From assembly GCA_905612275.1 (NCBI GenBank), contig CAJQRM010000031.1:1-51588 (forward strand): a stretch of DNA of 51,588 bases, read 5' to 3'. The DNA comes from an uncultured Candidatus Nitrosopumilus sp. (GTDB lineage: Archaea > Thermoproteota > Nitrososphaeria > Nitrososphaerales > Nitrosopumilaceae). The translations under genes and the position numbers were made by a program. Under the pieces are notes generated by a model, which ran no database searches, was not told the origin of the DNA, and worked only from the letters and a program-made list of their open reading frames with translations. Of the stretch, positions 18,574 to 26,022 are shown one piece after another; the first letter of the stretch is position 1, and each line of letters opens with the position of its first letter.

Positions 18574-20100
18574 TTGATTTTTCTTTATACTTTGATTGAA
18601 TATATTGAAAAAAAATACATCCAAAAAAATTCTGTAGAGAAACGAGATTATCAAATTAATCTTGCAAATCAGGCAATGAATGAAAACTGCGTTGTGGTTT
18701 TACCTACTGGTCTTGGGAAGACCACTATTGCATTACATGTCATTGCTGAGTACTTATCTCAAGAATCAGTTGGAATTTTGTTTTTAGCTCCAACTCGAGT
18801 TTTAGTAAATCAACATTTTGAATTTTTAAAACAAAATCTAACCATTGATGATATAACATTAATCACTGGTGAAGATAGTGTTAAAAAACGAACTGAACTT
18901 TGGAATAGTCGTATAATTTGTGCTACTCCTGAAGTTGCTAGAAATGATCTAAATAATAAAATTATAACTTCACAACAATTTAGTTTGGTAATTTTTGATG
19001 AAGTACATCGCACTACTGGAGATTATGCTTACTCTAGCATTGCTGAACATTTTGAAAATTCAAATACTAGACTTTTAGGAATGACTGCAACACTTCCAAG
19101 TGAGCAAGCAAAAGCTACTGAAATTCTAACACGATTAAGAATTTCAAGTGTTGCTGAAAGAACTGAAATTAGTCCTGATGTAAAACCCTACATCCAAGAA
19201 ACTAAAACTGAATGGATTAATGTTGAATTACCTCCTGAATTAAAATCAATTCAGAAATTATTAAAATTAGCTTTAGATGAGCGGTATGATGCACTGAGAA
19301 AAAACGGTCTTAATCTAAATGATCAACAATCTCTTTCAGCCTTACTCCGATTGAGACCATTTGTATTGGCAAAAAGTCGGAAATCTGCAAAACCATTATT
19401 TTCAGGAATTAGAATTCATTATGCTCTTAACATGCTTGAGGCCCATGGCATTACTCCTTTTTTACAATTCTGTAAACGTGCGCAGGCAAAAAAAGGTGTA
19501 GGCGTAAAAGATCTGTTTGAACTTGATCCTAATTTTACTAAAGCATTAACTCTTGCAAAAGAAGCACAATCTCACGGCATAGAGCATTCAAAAATTCCAA
19601 AATTAAAAGAAATTTTGGATTCTGTTCCTGGTAAAGCTTTGATCTTTACTAGTTATCGAGATTCTGTGGATATGATTTTCAATAAACTTACAGAACTTGG
19701 AATTCCTGCAGGTATTTTGATTGGAAAAGCTGGTGATGCTGGATTAAAGCAAAAAAAGCAGATAGAGGTTGTACAAAAATTCAGAGATGGTGAATTCAAA
19801 GTATTAGTTGCAACACGTGTTGGGGAAGAGGGGTTGGATATTGCAGAAGTTAATCAGGTTATTTTTTATGATAACGTTCCAAGTTCAATTCGATTTATAC
19901 AAAGAAGAGGGAGAACTGGTAGAAAAGATACTGGTAAACTAGTTGTATTAATTGCTAAAAATACAATAGATGAGACATACTATTGGATTGGCAAAAGAAA
20001 AATCACTGCAGCAAAATCCATGGGATCTAAAATGACCAAAGTTTTAGAAAAAAATAGGACTGGTGAATCTCAAAAATCTGGTCTTGATGCTTTTATTTAA
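18574..20100 (+). CDS. Hef/FANCM-type superfamily 2 helicase without nuclease domain
   Basis: About 500 residues. Motif I is LPTGLGKTTIALHV, motif Ia LAPTRVLVNQHFEF, motif II DEVHRTTGDYAY and motif III GMTATLP. A helical insert (about 215-330) separates the two RecA lobes, as in Hef. The second lobe has ATRVGEEGLDIAEVNQVIFYDN and RRGRTGRKDTGKLVVL. Euryarchaeal Hef carries a C-terminal XPF nuclease; this protein ends shortly after the helicase, so the nuclease must be separate. Role: remodelling of stalled replication forks. TTG 18574 or TTG 18592 may be the start. Confidence 0.9.
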   Translation: MIFLYTLIEYIEKKYIQKNSVEKRDYQINLANQAMNENCVVVLPTGLGKTTIALHVIAEYLSQESVGILFLAPTRVLVNQHFEFLKQNLTIDDITLITGEDSVKKRTELWNSRIICATPEVARNDLNNKIITSQQFSLVIFDEVHRTTGDYAYSSIAEHFENSNTRLLGMTATLPSEQAKATEILTRLRISSVAERTEISPDVKPYIQETKTEWINVELPPELKSIQKLLKLALDERYDALRKNGLNLNDQQSLSALLRLRPFVLAKSRKSAKPLFSGIRIHYALNMLEAHGITPFLQFCKRAQAKKGVGVKDLFELDPNFTKALTLAKEAQSHGIEHSKIPKLKEILDSVPGKALIFTSYRDSVDMIFNKLTELGIPAGILIGKAGDAGLKQKKQIEVVQKFRDGEFKVLVATRVGEEGLDIAEVNQVIFYDNVPSSIRFIQRRGRTGRKDTGKLVVLIAKNTIDETYYWIGKRKITAAKSMGSKMTKVLEKNRTGESQKSGLDAFI

Positions 20101-20372
20101 TTCTCATATTTTTTGGAAACTCTTTCTATGATCTCTTGTTTTTTTTGTATCACTTTATTTTTCATTCCTGACTCTAAATGATGAATGCTACTTTTTTTTG
20201 CAACTAGTAAATTTTCTAATCTAATATCAAATTGATTTTCTAGAAAACTTTTCACTCCTTGAATTCCTCCTTCTATCTCTAAATTATCAAATGCATCTAT
20301 TGCCAAATTACTAATTGATTTATCTAGATATTCTAGAATATCATTTAGAATTTTTTCAGTTAGAACTGTCAT
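20097..20372 (-). CDS. Hypothetical helical protein, 91 aa
   Basis: Predominantly helical and charged, with a C-terminal basic coil (MKNKVIQKKQEIIERVSKK). No Cys pairs or membrane segment. It overlaps the helicase stop codon by four bases and lies 16 bases downstream of the parvulin gene, so it may be in the parvulin transcript. Not recognised. Confidence 0.5.
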   Translation of the reverse strand: MTVLTEKILNDILEYLDKSISNLAIDAFDNLEIEGGIQGVKSFLENQFDIRLENLLVAKKSSIHHLESGMKNKVIQKKQEIIERVSKKYEN

Positions 20373-20388
20373 TTTTATTAAGATTTTA

Positions 20389-20664
20389 CTATCCTAATCG
20401 TTTGATAATATGATATCCAAATTCTGTTTTAACAGGCTCAGATATCTCTCCAATTTGTAATCTGAAAGCAACATTCTCGAATTCTTTGACCATTTGTCCC
20501 TTTGTAAAATATCCTAAATCTCCATCTTTTTTTCCACTAGGACATGTAGATGCCTCTTTTGCAACTGCTCCAAATTTTTTCCCTTTCTTAATTTCTTCTA
20601 GTAATGCTATGGCTTGACTTTGTTTTTCAACAAGAATATGTGAGCATTTTACTTTATTTGACAA
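20389..20664 (-). CDS. Parvulin-type peptidyl-prolyl cis-trans isomerase
   Basis: 91 residues, a single catalytic parvulin domain. KCSHILV, the [14 protein letters not shown] loop, [16 protein letters not shown], and the end [14 protein letters not shown] with the active-site His are all present. Thaumarchaeal single-domain parvulins (NmPin of Nitrosopumilus, PinA of Cenarchaeum) are the structurally known relatives. It speeds Xaa-Pro isomerisation and probably acts at the membrane or cytosol; there is no signal peptide. It starts at TTG. Confidence 0.93.
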   Translation of the reverse strand: MSNKVKCSHILVEKQSQAIALLEEIKKGKKFGAVAKEASTCPSGKKDGDLGYFTKGQMVKEFENVAFRLQIGEISEPVKTEFGYHIIKRLG

Positions 20665-20724
20665 CGTATTGTTTCATTTCGCTTATCTTTTATTTGTTTT
20701 TCTTAATTTAAATAAAAATAAAAA

Positions 20725-21039
20725 TTAAGGAGTTACCCTTTCTAACTTTTCATGGATTTTATCATAGTATCCATTTTGTTCCATTGCTGGAACGTTGAAT
20801 GTTGCAGAAATTGTATCTCCAACTTTTGCTTGACAGTTTTCAACAACCACTGAATGTCCTAAAACTGATTCAGCAACACAACCATAATCTGTTATGGCGA
20901 TAACCTGTACTTGCTCAGTGACTGATGTTGGAAGTATGTTCCAAGGTGTTACTGTAAACACCAGTATTACTGAAGTTGCAATTACCACCATCACTAGAAA
21001 TTTTGATTGAGGTGTTTTCTTTTGTATTGCTTGTTGCAT
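20725..21039 (-). CDS. Membrane-anchored extracytoplasmic protein, 104 aa, with TTAGCACTAG promoter
   Basis: One membrane helix (about 14-32) after a basic N-terminus, then a 70-residue external beta-rich domain with two Cys (DYGCVAES and ENCQAK) about 16 residues apart that could form a disulfide. No family recognised. The promoter holds the shared element CTAGTGCTAA about 57 bases upstream of the ATG with a TATA-like ATTTTAAATATAA in between, so I count it in the proposed regulon. Confidence 0.6.
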   Translation of the reverse strand: MQQAIQKKTPQSKFLVMVVIATSVILVFTVTPWNILPTSVTEQVQVIAITDYGCVAESVLGHSVVVENCQAKVGDTISATFNVPAMEQNGYYDKIHEKLERVTP

Positions 21040-21095
21040 TTATCTTCATTCAATATTTGTAAACATTATATTTAAAATAGTGGTAAAGAAATAAA

Positions 21096-21105
21096 CTAGT
21101 GCTAA
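21096..21105 (-). promoter_or_regulatory. Shared regulon element upstream of the 20725-21039 gene
   Basis: CTAGTGCTAA on the plus strand, TTAGCACTAG read toward the gene. It is centred about 29 bases upstream of a TATA-like run at about 21065-21076. Same orientation and spacing as at the other promoters of the cluster. Confidence 0.6.
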
Positions 21106-21118
21106 CTTTATTAGTAAA

Positions 21119-21259
21119 TTATTGCCCTACTGTACCTTGCCAAAATTTCCTACATTTGTAACATTGTTTTTTCCATATTGCAGTTCCATCAGAATCTTTT
21201 TTCATCTCTATATTTCCAAAATCCCTAGAACCACACGTGGGGCATCCTTCATCTTTCAT
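21119..21259 (-). CDS. Small zinc-ribbon protein, 46 aa
   Basis: An ATG frame of 46 codons with CPTCGSRDFG near the N-terminus and CYKCRKFWQG near the C-terminus, a textbook two-CxxC zinc ribbon. It follows the FMN-binding protein gene by six bases and is probably translated from the same transcript. Ribbon peptides of this kind resemble transcription factor or ribosomal ribbons. Confidence 0.65.
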   Translation of the reverse strand: MKDEGCPTCGSRDFGNIEMKKDSDGTAIWKKQCYKCRKFWQGTVGQ

Positions 21260-21265
21260 AATTTT

Positions 21266-21691
21266 TCAAATCCCTTCCATTCTTTTTGAATAATCATATC
21301 TGAATATTTTTTTGGGTGTTATTTCAATAGCAATTTCTGTTTTTGAATTTCTTTTTAGAAATTTAGATAATGTTGATTCATTCTCTCCGAGATATTTTCT
21401 TATTAGAATGCCCAATATTTCTTGGCCTTTTGTAGGAAGAATTTTTGCAATTCCTTCTCCCCGTGATCCTTTATACGGTGGCATATCTGCAGCAATTTCA
21501 AATCCACATGTGGGATTAATTTTTAGATAATCTATAATTTTTGCTGATTTTTGTGTTGCACAATAAATTTTTGAATTGATATCTGCATACCACAATGAAA
21601 TTATTGAAGGTGAACCATTTGGTTTAATGACTGCTAACCTAATTGGTATTTTTGTATCTGAGGACAGTTCCTTTATTTTCATATCCTGCAT
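21266..21691 (-). CDS. Pyridoxamine 5'-phosphate oxidase-like FMN-binding split-barrel protein
   Basis: 141 residues. PIRLAVIKPNGSPSIISLWYAD, IYCATQKSAKIIDYLKINPTCGF and GEGIAKIL are the paired strands of the split barrel that binds FMN or F420. Substrates in this superfamily vary widely, and thaumarchaea use F420, so an F420-dependent reductase is possible. Start ATG 21691 or ATG 21682. Its promoter has two tandem copies of the shared element, so it probably belongs to the proposed light/B12 regulon. Confidence 0.75.
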   Translation of the reverse strand: MQDMKIKELSSDTKIPIRLAVIKPNGSPSIISLWYADINSKIYCATQKSAKIIDYLKINPTCGFEIAADMPPYKGSRGEGIAKILPTKGQEILGILIRKYLGENESTLSKFLKRNSKTEIAIEITPKKIFRYDYSKRMEGI

Positions 21692-21759
21692 GTTTCTTCA
21701 CCATTTTGCAATTCCTTGATTTATTTTTTTCTGTATATGAGTAATCAAAAAAATTTTCT

Positions 21760-21794
21760 ATAGTGCTAACCTGAAATAATTGTATTTGTGCTAA
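21760..21794 (-). promoter_or_regulatory. Tandem shared elements upstream of the FMN-binding protein gene
   Basis: The proximal copy ATAGTGCTAA (21760-21769) and the distal copy TTTGTGCTAA (21785-21794) have the same orientation and are exactly 25 bases apart. The proximal copy is centred about 28 bases from a TATA-like GTATATGAG around 21736. The orientation favours the minus-strand gene, though the plus-strand gene at 21821 may also be affected. Confidence 0.55.
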
Positions 21795-21820
21795 AATACT
21801 ATTTTTTTTTAAATTAAGAT

Positions 21821-22501
21821 ATGAATAAAATTATTATTTTATTTTTTTTACTTACAATTATTTCAACAAGTCCCGTATATGGTCATAAATTAATTAGCCA
21901 TGATGACTCTCATAGAGATTTTGATTCTGCATTAGTTATTCCAGATCATAAAATTTCTTGGGCAATTTATGAAAATTTAGGTGCAAGTGAAACTAAATTT
22001 TATACATTTGATGCTAAAGAGGGAGATTCATTTTATGCCAACATTGTTATTCCTAATCTTGATGGTCTTGAAAATTATTCTCCTTCCATTATTTTGATGA
22101 ATGATGAGATGTTTAGTGGTAAGAATATTTCATCCGATATTGAATCCAACATTCAAAAATTTCTCTATGAGGGTGATTATCCTGGAAATGAATTCTATGA
22201 ACCTTTTGGTCAAGTGACATATTGGGAAAGACAAGAAGTAAAAATCACTATTCCTGCTGATGGTCAATATTTTATTTTAGTCTTGGATGAAAAAAATCAA
22301 AGTGGAAAATATAGTCTAGCTATAGGGACCATTGAAGATTTTTCTGGCTCCGATTTTTTTACTATATTGCCAAAGGCATGGTTTGATACAAAATTATTTG
22401 TAAATGATTATCTTTCTATTGTAATTTCAATTTTTATATTGATTGGAATTCCTACTTTGCTGTTCATAATAATATTAAGAAAAAAAATATTTAAAAAATA
22501 A
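21821..22501 (+). CDS. Exported, C-terminally anchored surface protein, 226 aa
   Basis: Signal peptide at residues 1-21 ending VYG. A His/Asp-rich start (HKLISHDDSHRD) follows, then a beta-sandwich domain (about 40-175) resembling pre-peptidase C-terminal domains in layout (GASETKFYTFDAKEGDSFYA, GQYFILVLDEKNQSGKYSLAIG). A single membrane helix lies at about 198-220 with a basic cytoplasmic tail. The His/Asp cluster could bind metal. It is divergent from the FMN-binding protein gene across a region with two shared elements. No precise family name. Confidence 0.65.
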   Translation: MNKIIILFFLLTIISTSPVYGHKLISHDDSHRDFDSALVIPDHKISWAIYENLGASETKFYTFDAKEGDSFYANIVIPNLDGLENYSPSIILMNDEMFSGKNISSDIESNIQKFLYEGDYPGNEFYEPFGQVTYWERQEVKITIPADGQYFILVLDEKNQSGKYSLAIGTIEDFSGSDFFTILPKAWFDTKLFVNDYLSIVISIFILIGIPTLLFIIILRKKIFKK

Positions 22502-22549
22502 AATATACTTTTTAAAATTATTTTTATACAATTGAATTGTACAATTTTA

Positions 22550-22750
22550 CTATGTTTTTTTCTTACTTCGTGGCTTGGTTCTTAAAACGGCTTTGCAACA
22601 GATACATCTTACATCATCCAAATCCAAAAAAATTCCACAAAATGTGCATCTTTTTTGACCAATTTCATACCTAATTTTGTTGGGAACAGGGTCTGCCCGA
22701 TATCTTGTACAAATATTTCTACAAGTTCTACCCAATTGATACATCTCCAA
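22550..22750 (-). CDS. Small zinc-finger protein overlapping the tfb 3' end
   Basis: About 64-66 residues. CRNIC, CTFC and CICC provide three Cys pairs, with a basic C-terminus RTKPRSKKKT. It overlaps the end of the tfb gene by up to 23 bases (start ATG 22750 or 22744), so the two are almost certainly co-transcribed. The conserved segment YRADPVPNKIRYEIGQKRC is recurrent in thaumarchaea as far as I recall. It may be a TFB accessory factor; this is inferred from coupling only. Confidence 0.65.
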   Translation of the reverse strand: MEMYQLGRTCRNICTRYRADPVPNKIRYEIGQKRCTFCGIFLDLDDVRCICCKAVLRTKPRSKKKT

Positions 22751-23639
22751 TTTTTTTTACTACTTCTTTTCTTCTTTCTCTAATTGTTACTGCACTTATT
22801 CCTGAAATTTCAGAGATTTTTAATTGAGATACGCGCTCATTGTTGATGGTGGATGCAAGATGAATTGCTGCAGCAGTCATTGCCATTGGATTTTTACTGG
22901 TTGAAACTTGCTTTTTTGCACATTGATCCAATATCTTAAATGCTAACCTTTGTGTTTTTTCAGAAAGTGACAAACCTTTTGCTACCCTTGTAACAAATTC
23001 TGATGGTGTATATGCTTCAGGACTAATGTCTAATTCTCTAGCAAGAAATCTATATGTTCTTTGAAGAACTTTTTTCTTAATATTTCCTGCATCCGCAACA
23101 TCCTGCAATGTTCTAGGTGTACCTGTAATTCTACATGTTGCATAAATTGTTGCTGATAACATTGCTGATGTTGATCTGCCTGCAAGAATTTTTCTTGCTG
23201 CAATTTTTCTAAATAGATAAGCACTTTCTTCTACTACTGACTCAGGTAGACCTAGTTTTGAACTCATTGCATCTAATAATGTAAATGCCTTTTGAAATGA
23301 TTTGGATGTAATTGCAGAACGACTATTTCTATCCCACATTCTTAATCTATAGAACATTCTTTTATTCTCAACTGATAATGATTTTCCTGCTACATCTTTA
23401 TCTTTAGATTCAATTAATGTTGATAATCCCATATCTATCATTTTCAATGATCTTTTAGCACCAACTCTAGAATTATTTTGATAATCAGTTGGATTTGATC
23501 CAAATGTCTCTGCACCTAAATCTATAATTGGCTCAGATGAAACACTCCCACAACTACTACATGCGATTTCTCCTGTATATGCATCTGTTATCATCTCATT
23601 TTTTTTACAATTTTTTTGATGAACTAATTCAACTAACAT
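22728..23639 (-). CDS. tfb: Transcription initiation factor B paralogue with altered zinc ribbon
   Basis: 303 residues: N-terminal ribbon region (1-35), B-reader/linker with SLKMIDMGLSTLIE, then two cyclin folds (about 105-195 and 200-295) with the typical ATCRITGTPRTLQDVADAGN. It recruits RNA polymerase to TBP-bound promoters. The ribbon is unusual: C27 and C30 (CSSC) and C11 are present, but the usual first Cys three residues before C11 is replaced by Gln, with His at position 7 as the only nearby candidate ligand. A TATA box about 26 bases upstream of ATG supports this start. The promoter carries the shared element, so it is part of the regulon. Confidence 0.92.
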   Translation of the reverse strand: MLVELVHQKNCKKNEMITDAYTGEIACSSCGSVSSEPIIDLGAETFGSNPTDYQNNSRVGAKRSLKMIDMGLSTLIESKDKDVAGKSLSVENKRMFYRLRMWDRNSRSAITSKSFQKAFTLLDAMSSKLGLPESVVEESAYLFRKIAARKILAGRSTSAMLSATIYATCRITGTPRTLQDVADAGNIKKKVLQRTYRFLARELDISPEAYTPSEFVTRVAKGLSLSEKTQRLAFKILDQCAKKQVSTSKNPMAMTAAAIHLASTINNERVSQLKISEISGISAVTIRERRKEVVKKIGDVSIG

Positions 23640-23686
23640 GCAATAATTTTATTTTTATTTTATTTAAAGAACCAAAAATTTTCTAT

Positions 23687-23696
23687 CTAGTGCTAA
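23687..23696 (-). promoter_or_regulatory. Shared regulon element upstream of tfb
   Basis: CTAGTGCTAA on the plus strand, reading TTAGCACTAG toward tfb. It is centred 27 bases upstream of a TATTTAAA box (23661-23668), which is 26 bases from the tfb ATG. This suggests a leaderless tfb transcript under the regulon's control. Confidence 0.6.
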
Positions 23697-23729
23697 TTTA
23701 GGCAAAAATTGCTTAATATTTTGATTTTT

Positions 23730-23764
23730 TTAGCACTAGACTGTTTTAATTTTATTGGCACTAT
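23730..23764 (+). promoter_or_regulatory. Tandem shared elements upstream of the 23812 gene
   Basis: The distal TTAGCACTAG (23730-23739) and proximal TTGGCACTAT (23755-23764) are 25 bases apart in the same orientation, the same spacing as at the FMN-binding protein promoter. The proximal copy is centred 29 bases upstream of TTTATAAA (23785-23792), which lies about 24 bases from the ATG. Confidence 0.6.
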
Positions 23765-23811
23765 GGATTTTTTGATTTAGCGTTTTTATAAAAAATTATT
23801 GTAGAGAAAAC

Positions 23812-24171
23812 ATGCCTCACATTGTATTGGATAGAAGTTTGAATCTTTTTGATTTTTCAATTTTGTTTAAACCTACATTTCAAAAATTTCCTTTAATTAA
23901 AATTTCAGACATGTACATTGATACTCGAGGTAGCACTGCTCTATTCTCTACAGTTGTAATTGATGATTCGCACCATGAGTTCTTTATTCAATTGATAAGT
24001 GGTAAAGATAGAACAACAATTCGATTATTACCTCTTTCTGATCCTGTAAAAACTGATGCAGTAAAACAATCTTTGGCTAATTTATATTTTAAAATTCTAG
24101 AATGTTATCCTGACATAAATATCCTACAATCAAATTTATGGGATTATATTAAGTCAGATATTATCCAATGA
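23812..24171 (+). CDS. Hypothetical protein in the regulon, 119 aa
   Basis: Soluble and alpha/beta in appearance: VLDRSLNLFDFSILFKP, IDTRGSTALFSTVVIDDSHHEFFIQL, then a C-terminal helix. No motif recognised. Its stop overlaps the start of the SRPBCC gene by four bases (ATGA), so the two are translationally coupled. With tandem shared elements in the promoter it is a core regulon member. Confidence 0.55.
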   Translation: MPHIVLDRSLNLFDFSILFKPTFQKFPLIKISDMYIDTRGSTALFSTVVIDDSHHEFFIQLISGKDRTTIRLLPLSDPVKTDAVKQSLANLYFKILECYPDINILQSNLWDYIKSDIIQ

Positions 24172-24605
24172 ATAAAAATCTTATTCAAACAAGTAAACTT
24201 GATCGTGATGTAATCTTTAAAATCAGTACAGATGTAGAAAACTTTCATAAAATAATGCCCAAATATTTTAAATCTTTAAAGATAATTAGTGATTCCTTAA
24301 ATGAAAAAGTTGTATTGGAATCTATTAATTTTTTAGGTAGAAAAATCAAAATTAAAACAAAACATGTTATTGTAAAACCCAATGTACACCAGGTGTTTAT
24401 TTTGACTGGTCCTGTGAGAAATACTTCTTTTATTGAAACATATAATTCAACTATATCTGGAACTAATATTTCTATTTTAGTGGATTTGAAACTCCATGGA
24501 ATTCTTAAATTAATTCCATTTTTAAAAATTTTAGTATTAAAAAAAATGAATTCTGTTATGTCTGAATTTATAATGTGTGCTGAGATTTATTCTAAATCTA
24601 ATTAA
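24168..24605 (+). CDS. SRPBCC (START/polyketide cyclase-like) ligand-binding protein
   Basis: 145 residues. An N-terminal strand, then DVIFKISTDVENFHKIMPKYF, a long run of antiparallel strands, and a C-terminal helix KKMNSVMSEFIMCAEIYS fit the helix-grip fold of SRPBCC proteins, which hold lipids, quinones or other hydrophobic ligands. It is coupled to the preceding gene and followed 70 bases later by the FAD oxidoreductase, suggesting it binds that enzyme's substrate or product. Confidence 0.7.
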   Translation: MNKNLIQTSKLDRDVIFKISTDVENFHKIMPKYFKSLKIISDSLNEKVVLESINFLGRKIKIKTKHVIVKPNVHQVFILTGPVRNTSFIETYNSTISGTNISILVDLKLHGILKLIPFLKILVLKKMNSVMSEFIMCAEIYSKSN

Positions 24606-24617
24606 ATTCATGTCTAG

Positions 24618-24627
24618 TTAGCACTAT
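24618..24627 (+). promoter_or_regulatory. Shared regulon element upstream of the FAD oxidoreductase gene
   Basis: TTAGCACTAT, centred 27 bases upstream of ATTAAATA (24646-24653), which is about 26 bases from the GTG start at 24676. This implies a separate leaderless promoter for the oxidoreductase in addition to read-through from the SRPBCC gene. Confidence 0.6.
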
Positions 24628-24675
24628 TCAATTAAGTTAGCCTCCATTAAATAGAAAAATCTAGAAATTTTTATC

Positions 24676-26022
24676 GTGTCTCTTCCTACAATCATCATAG
24701 GTGCAGGCGTAGGCGGTTTAACAACTGGTGCTTTGTTGGCACATGATGGTCATAATGTTATGATTTTAGAAAAATCAACCAAGTTAGGTGGGCGAACTGC
24801 ATCGATGAAATTTAAAAATCATATTCTTGATAATGGATTTCACATAATGCCATTTTACAAAAAATCTGCAATTTTTACTATTTTAAAAAATTTAGGTATT
24901 GAATCTAGATTAAAACTAGCAAAAGTTGATGATATTGCATTTTATGCGACAACAGGTTTTCATATTTATCCTAAAGGAATGATTGATTTACTTAAACTAT
25001 CTTTAATTCCATTCAAAAGTAGGGTTAGACTTCTTAAATTATTATTGCCCTTGGCATTTTCTTCCATTGAAAAAACAGAATTATGGGATGAGATACCATT
25101 AACAAAAATTACTAATGACTTGGATGCGGATACAAATGCATTTTTTGAAGCAGTATGTATGTTAGCTTTTGCTGATACTGCTGATCATATTTCATTAGGT
25201 GAATTTGCTAGAACTATTATTCGTGCTAATCCCTTTAAGGGTGGTACAAGTGAATTTGCATATCCTGATGGTGGTGGATATGATTCAATATGTCATGTTC
25301 TTGGAGATTTTATTTTAGAAAAAGGTGGTGATATTCAAACAAAACAATCTGTAAAGAAAGTAATTATTGAAAATTCTAAAGTTACAGGAGTTATTGTATG
25401 TGATTCTTCAAATTCTGAAAAATTCATTCCTACAAATTCGGTTGTAATTTCATATCCTGCATATACTGCATTAAATCAATTGTTTGAAGAAAATGTAATT
25501 GATAGAAAATTTGTTCAAAAAATTGATAAATTAAATAAAACTACTTCCGTAGTTGAAGTACATTTTGCGCTAAATTCTCAGATAGATACTCGCCAAGTTG
25601 TATTTCCTGTAGGTGATGATTATGTAACTAAGGGAATATTTTTCATATCCAACATCACTCCATCTGTTTCCCCTTCAGGTGAACATTTGATTATTGCAGG
25701 AACTCCTGTACTCCCTTCAGAAACTGAAGATTCTGAAAAAATTAAGAATATTGTTAGTAAAATGAAACAAGAAATATCCTCAATTTATCCTAAATTTAAT
25801 TCTGCATTACTTTGGGAACGTCCTATGGCATGGAAATTAGTTGAATCTGTTGTTAAAGAACCTGGTAAAGTTTGGAAGTCTAAGATGCCCCACCAAATTC
25901 CTGGCATTGAAGGTTTATTTTTTGTTGGTGACTCTACAATTAGCTATGGTATAGGAACTGATTCTGCTGCACATAGTTCCATTTTATGTGCTCCAAAAAT
26001 TGAATCTTTTTTAAATTGTTAA
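24676..26022 (+). CDS. Phytoene-desaturase-like FAD-dependent oxidoreductase
   Basis: 448 residues, GTG start. The dinucleotide-binding GAGVGGLTTGALL is followed by Glu about 20 residues later, then KLGGRTASM, the GG doublet signature of carotenoid desaturases, protoporphyrinogen oxidases and amine oxidases. The C-terminal GLFFVGDSTISYGIGTDSA binds the FAD ribityl. The substrate is probably hydrophobic (isoprenoid or lipid); no phytoene synthase is in the window, so carotenoid synthesis is not implied. In bacteria, related FAD enzymes are frequent targets of CarH/LitR light regulators. It converges with the cobalamin-binding protein gene, overlapping by four bases. Confidence 0.85.
   Translation: MSLPTIIIGAGVGGLTTGALLAHDGHNVMILEKSTKLGGRTASMKFKNHILDNGFHIMPFYKKSAIFTILKNLGIESRLKLAKVDDIAFYATTGFHIYPKGMIDLLKLSLIPFKSRVRLLKLLLPLAFSSIEKTELWDEIPLTKITNDLDADTNAFFEAVCMLAFADTADHISLGEFARTIIRANPFKGGTSEFAYPDGGGYDSICHVLGDFILEKGGDIQTKQSVKKVIIENSKVTGVIVCDSSNSEKFIPTNSVVISYPAYTALNQLFEENVIDRKFVQKIDKLNKTTSVVEVHFALNSQIDTRQVVFPVGDDYVTKGIFFISNITPSVSPSGEHLIIAGTPVLPSETEDSEKIKNIVSKMKQEISSIYPKFNSALLWERPMAWKLVESVVKEPGKVWKSKMPHQIPGIEGLFFVGDSTISYGIGTDSAAHSSILCAPKIESFLNC

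Noticed and set aside
24637-24645. Second possible copy of the shared element (TTAGCCTCC) before the FAD oxidoreductase gene
   Set aside because: Only the first five bases match, and the spacing to the main copy (19) differs from the 25 seen elsewhere.
24676-26022. True carotenoid biosynthesis gene (crtI)
   Set aside because: No phytoene synthase, cyclase or other carotenoid gene is in the window; only family-level similarity is visible.
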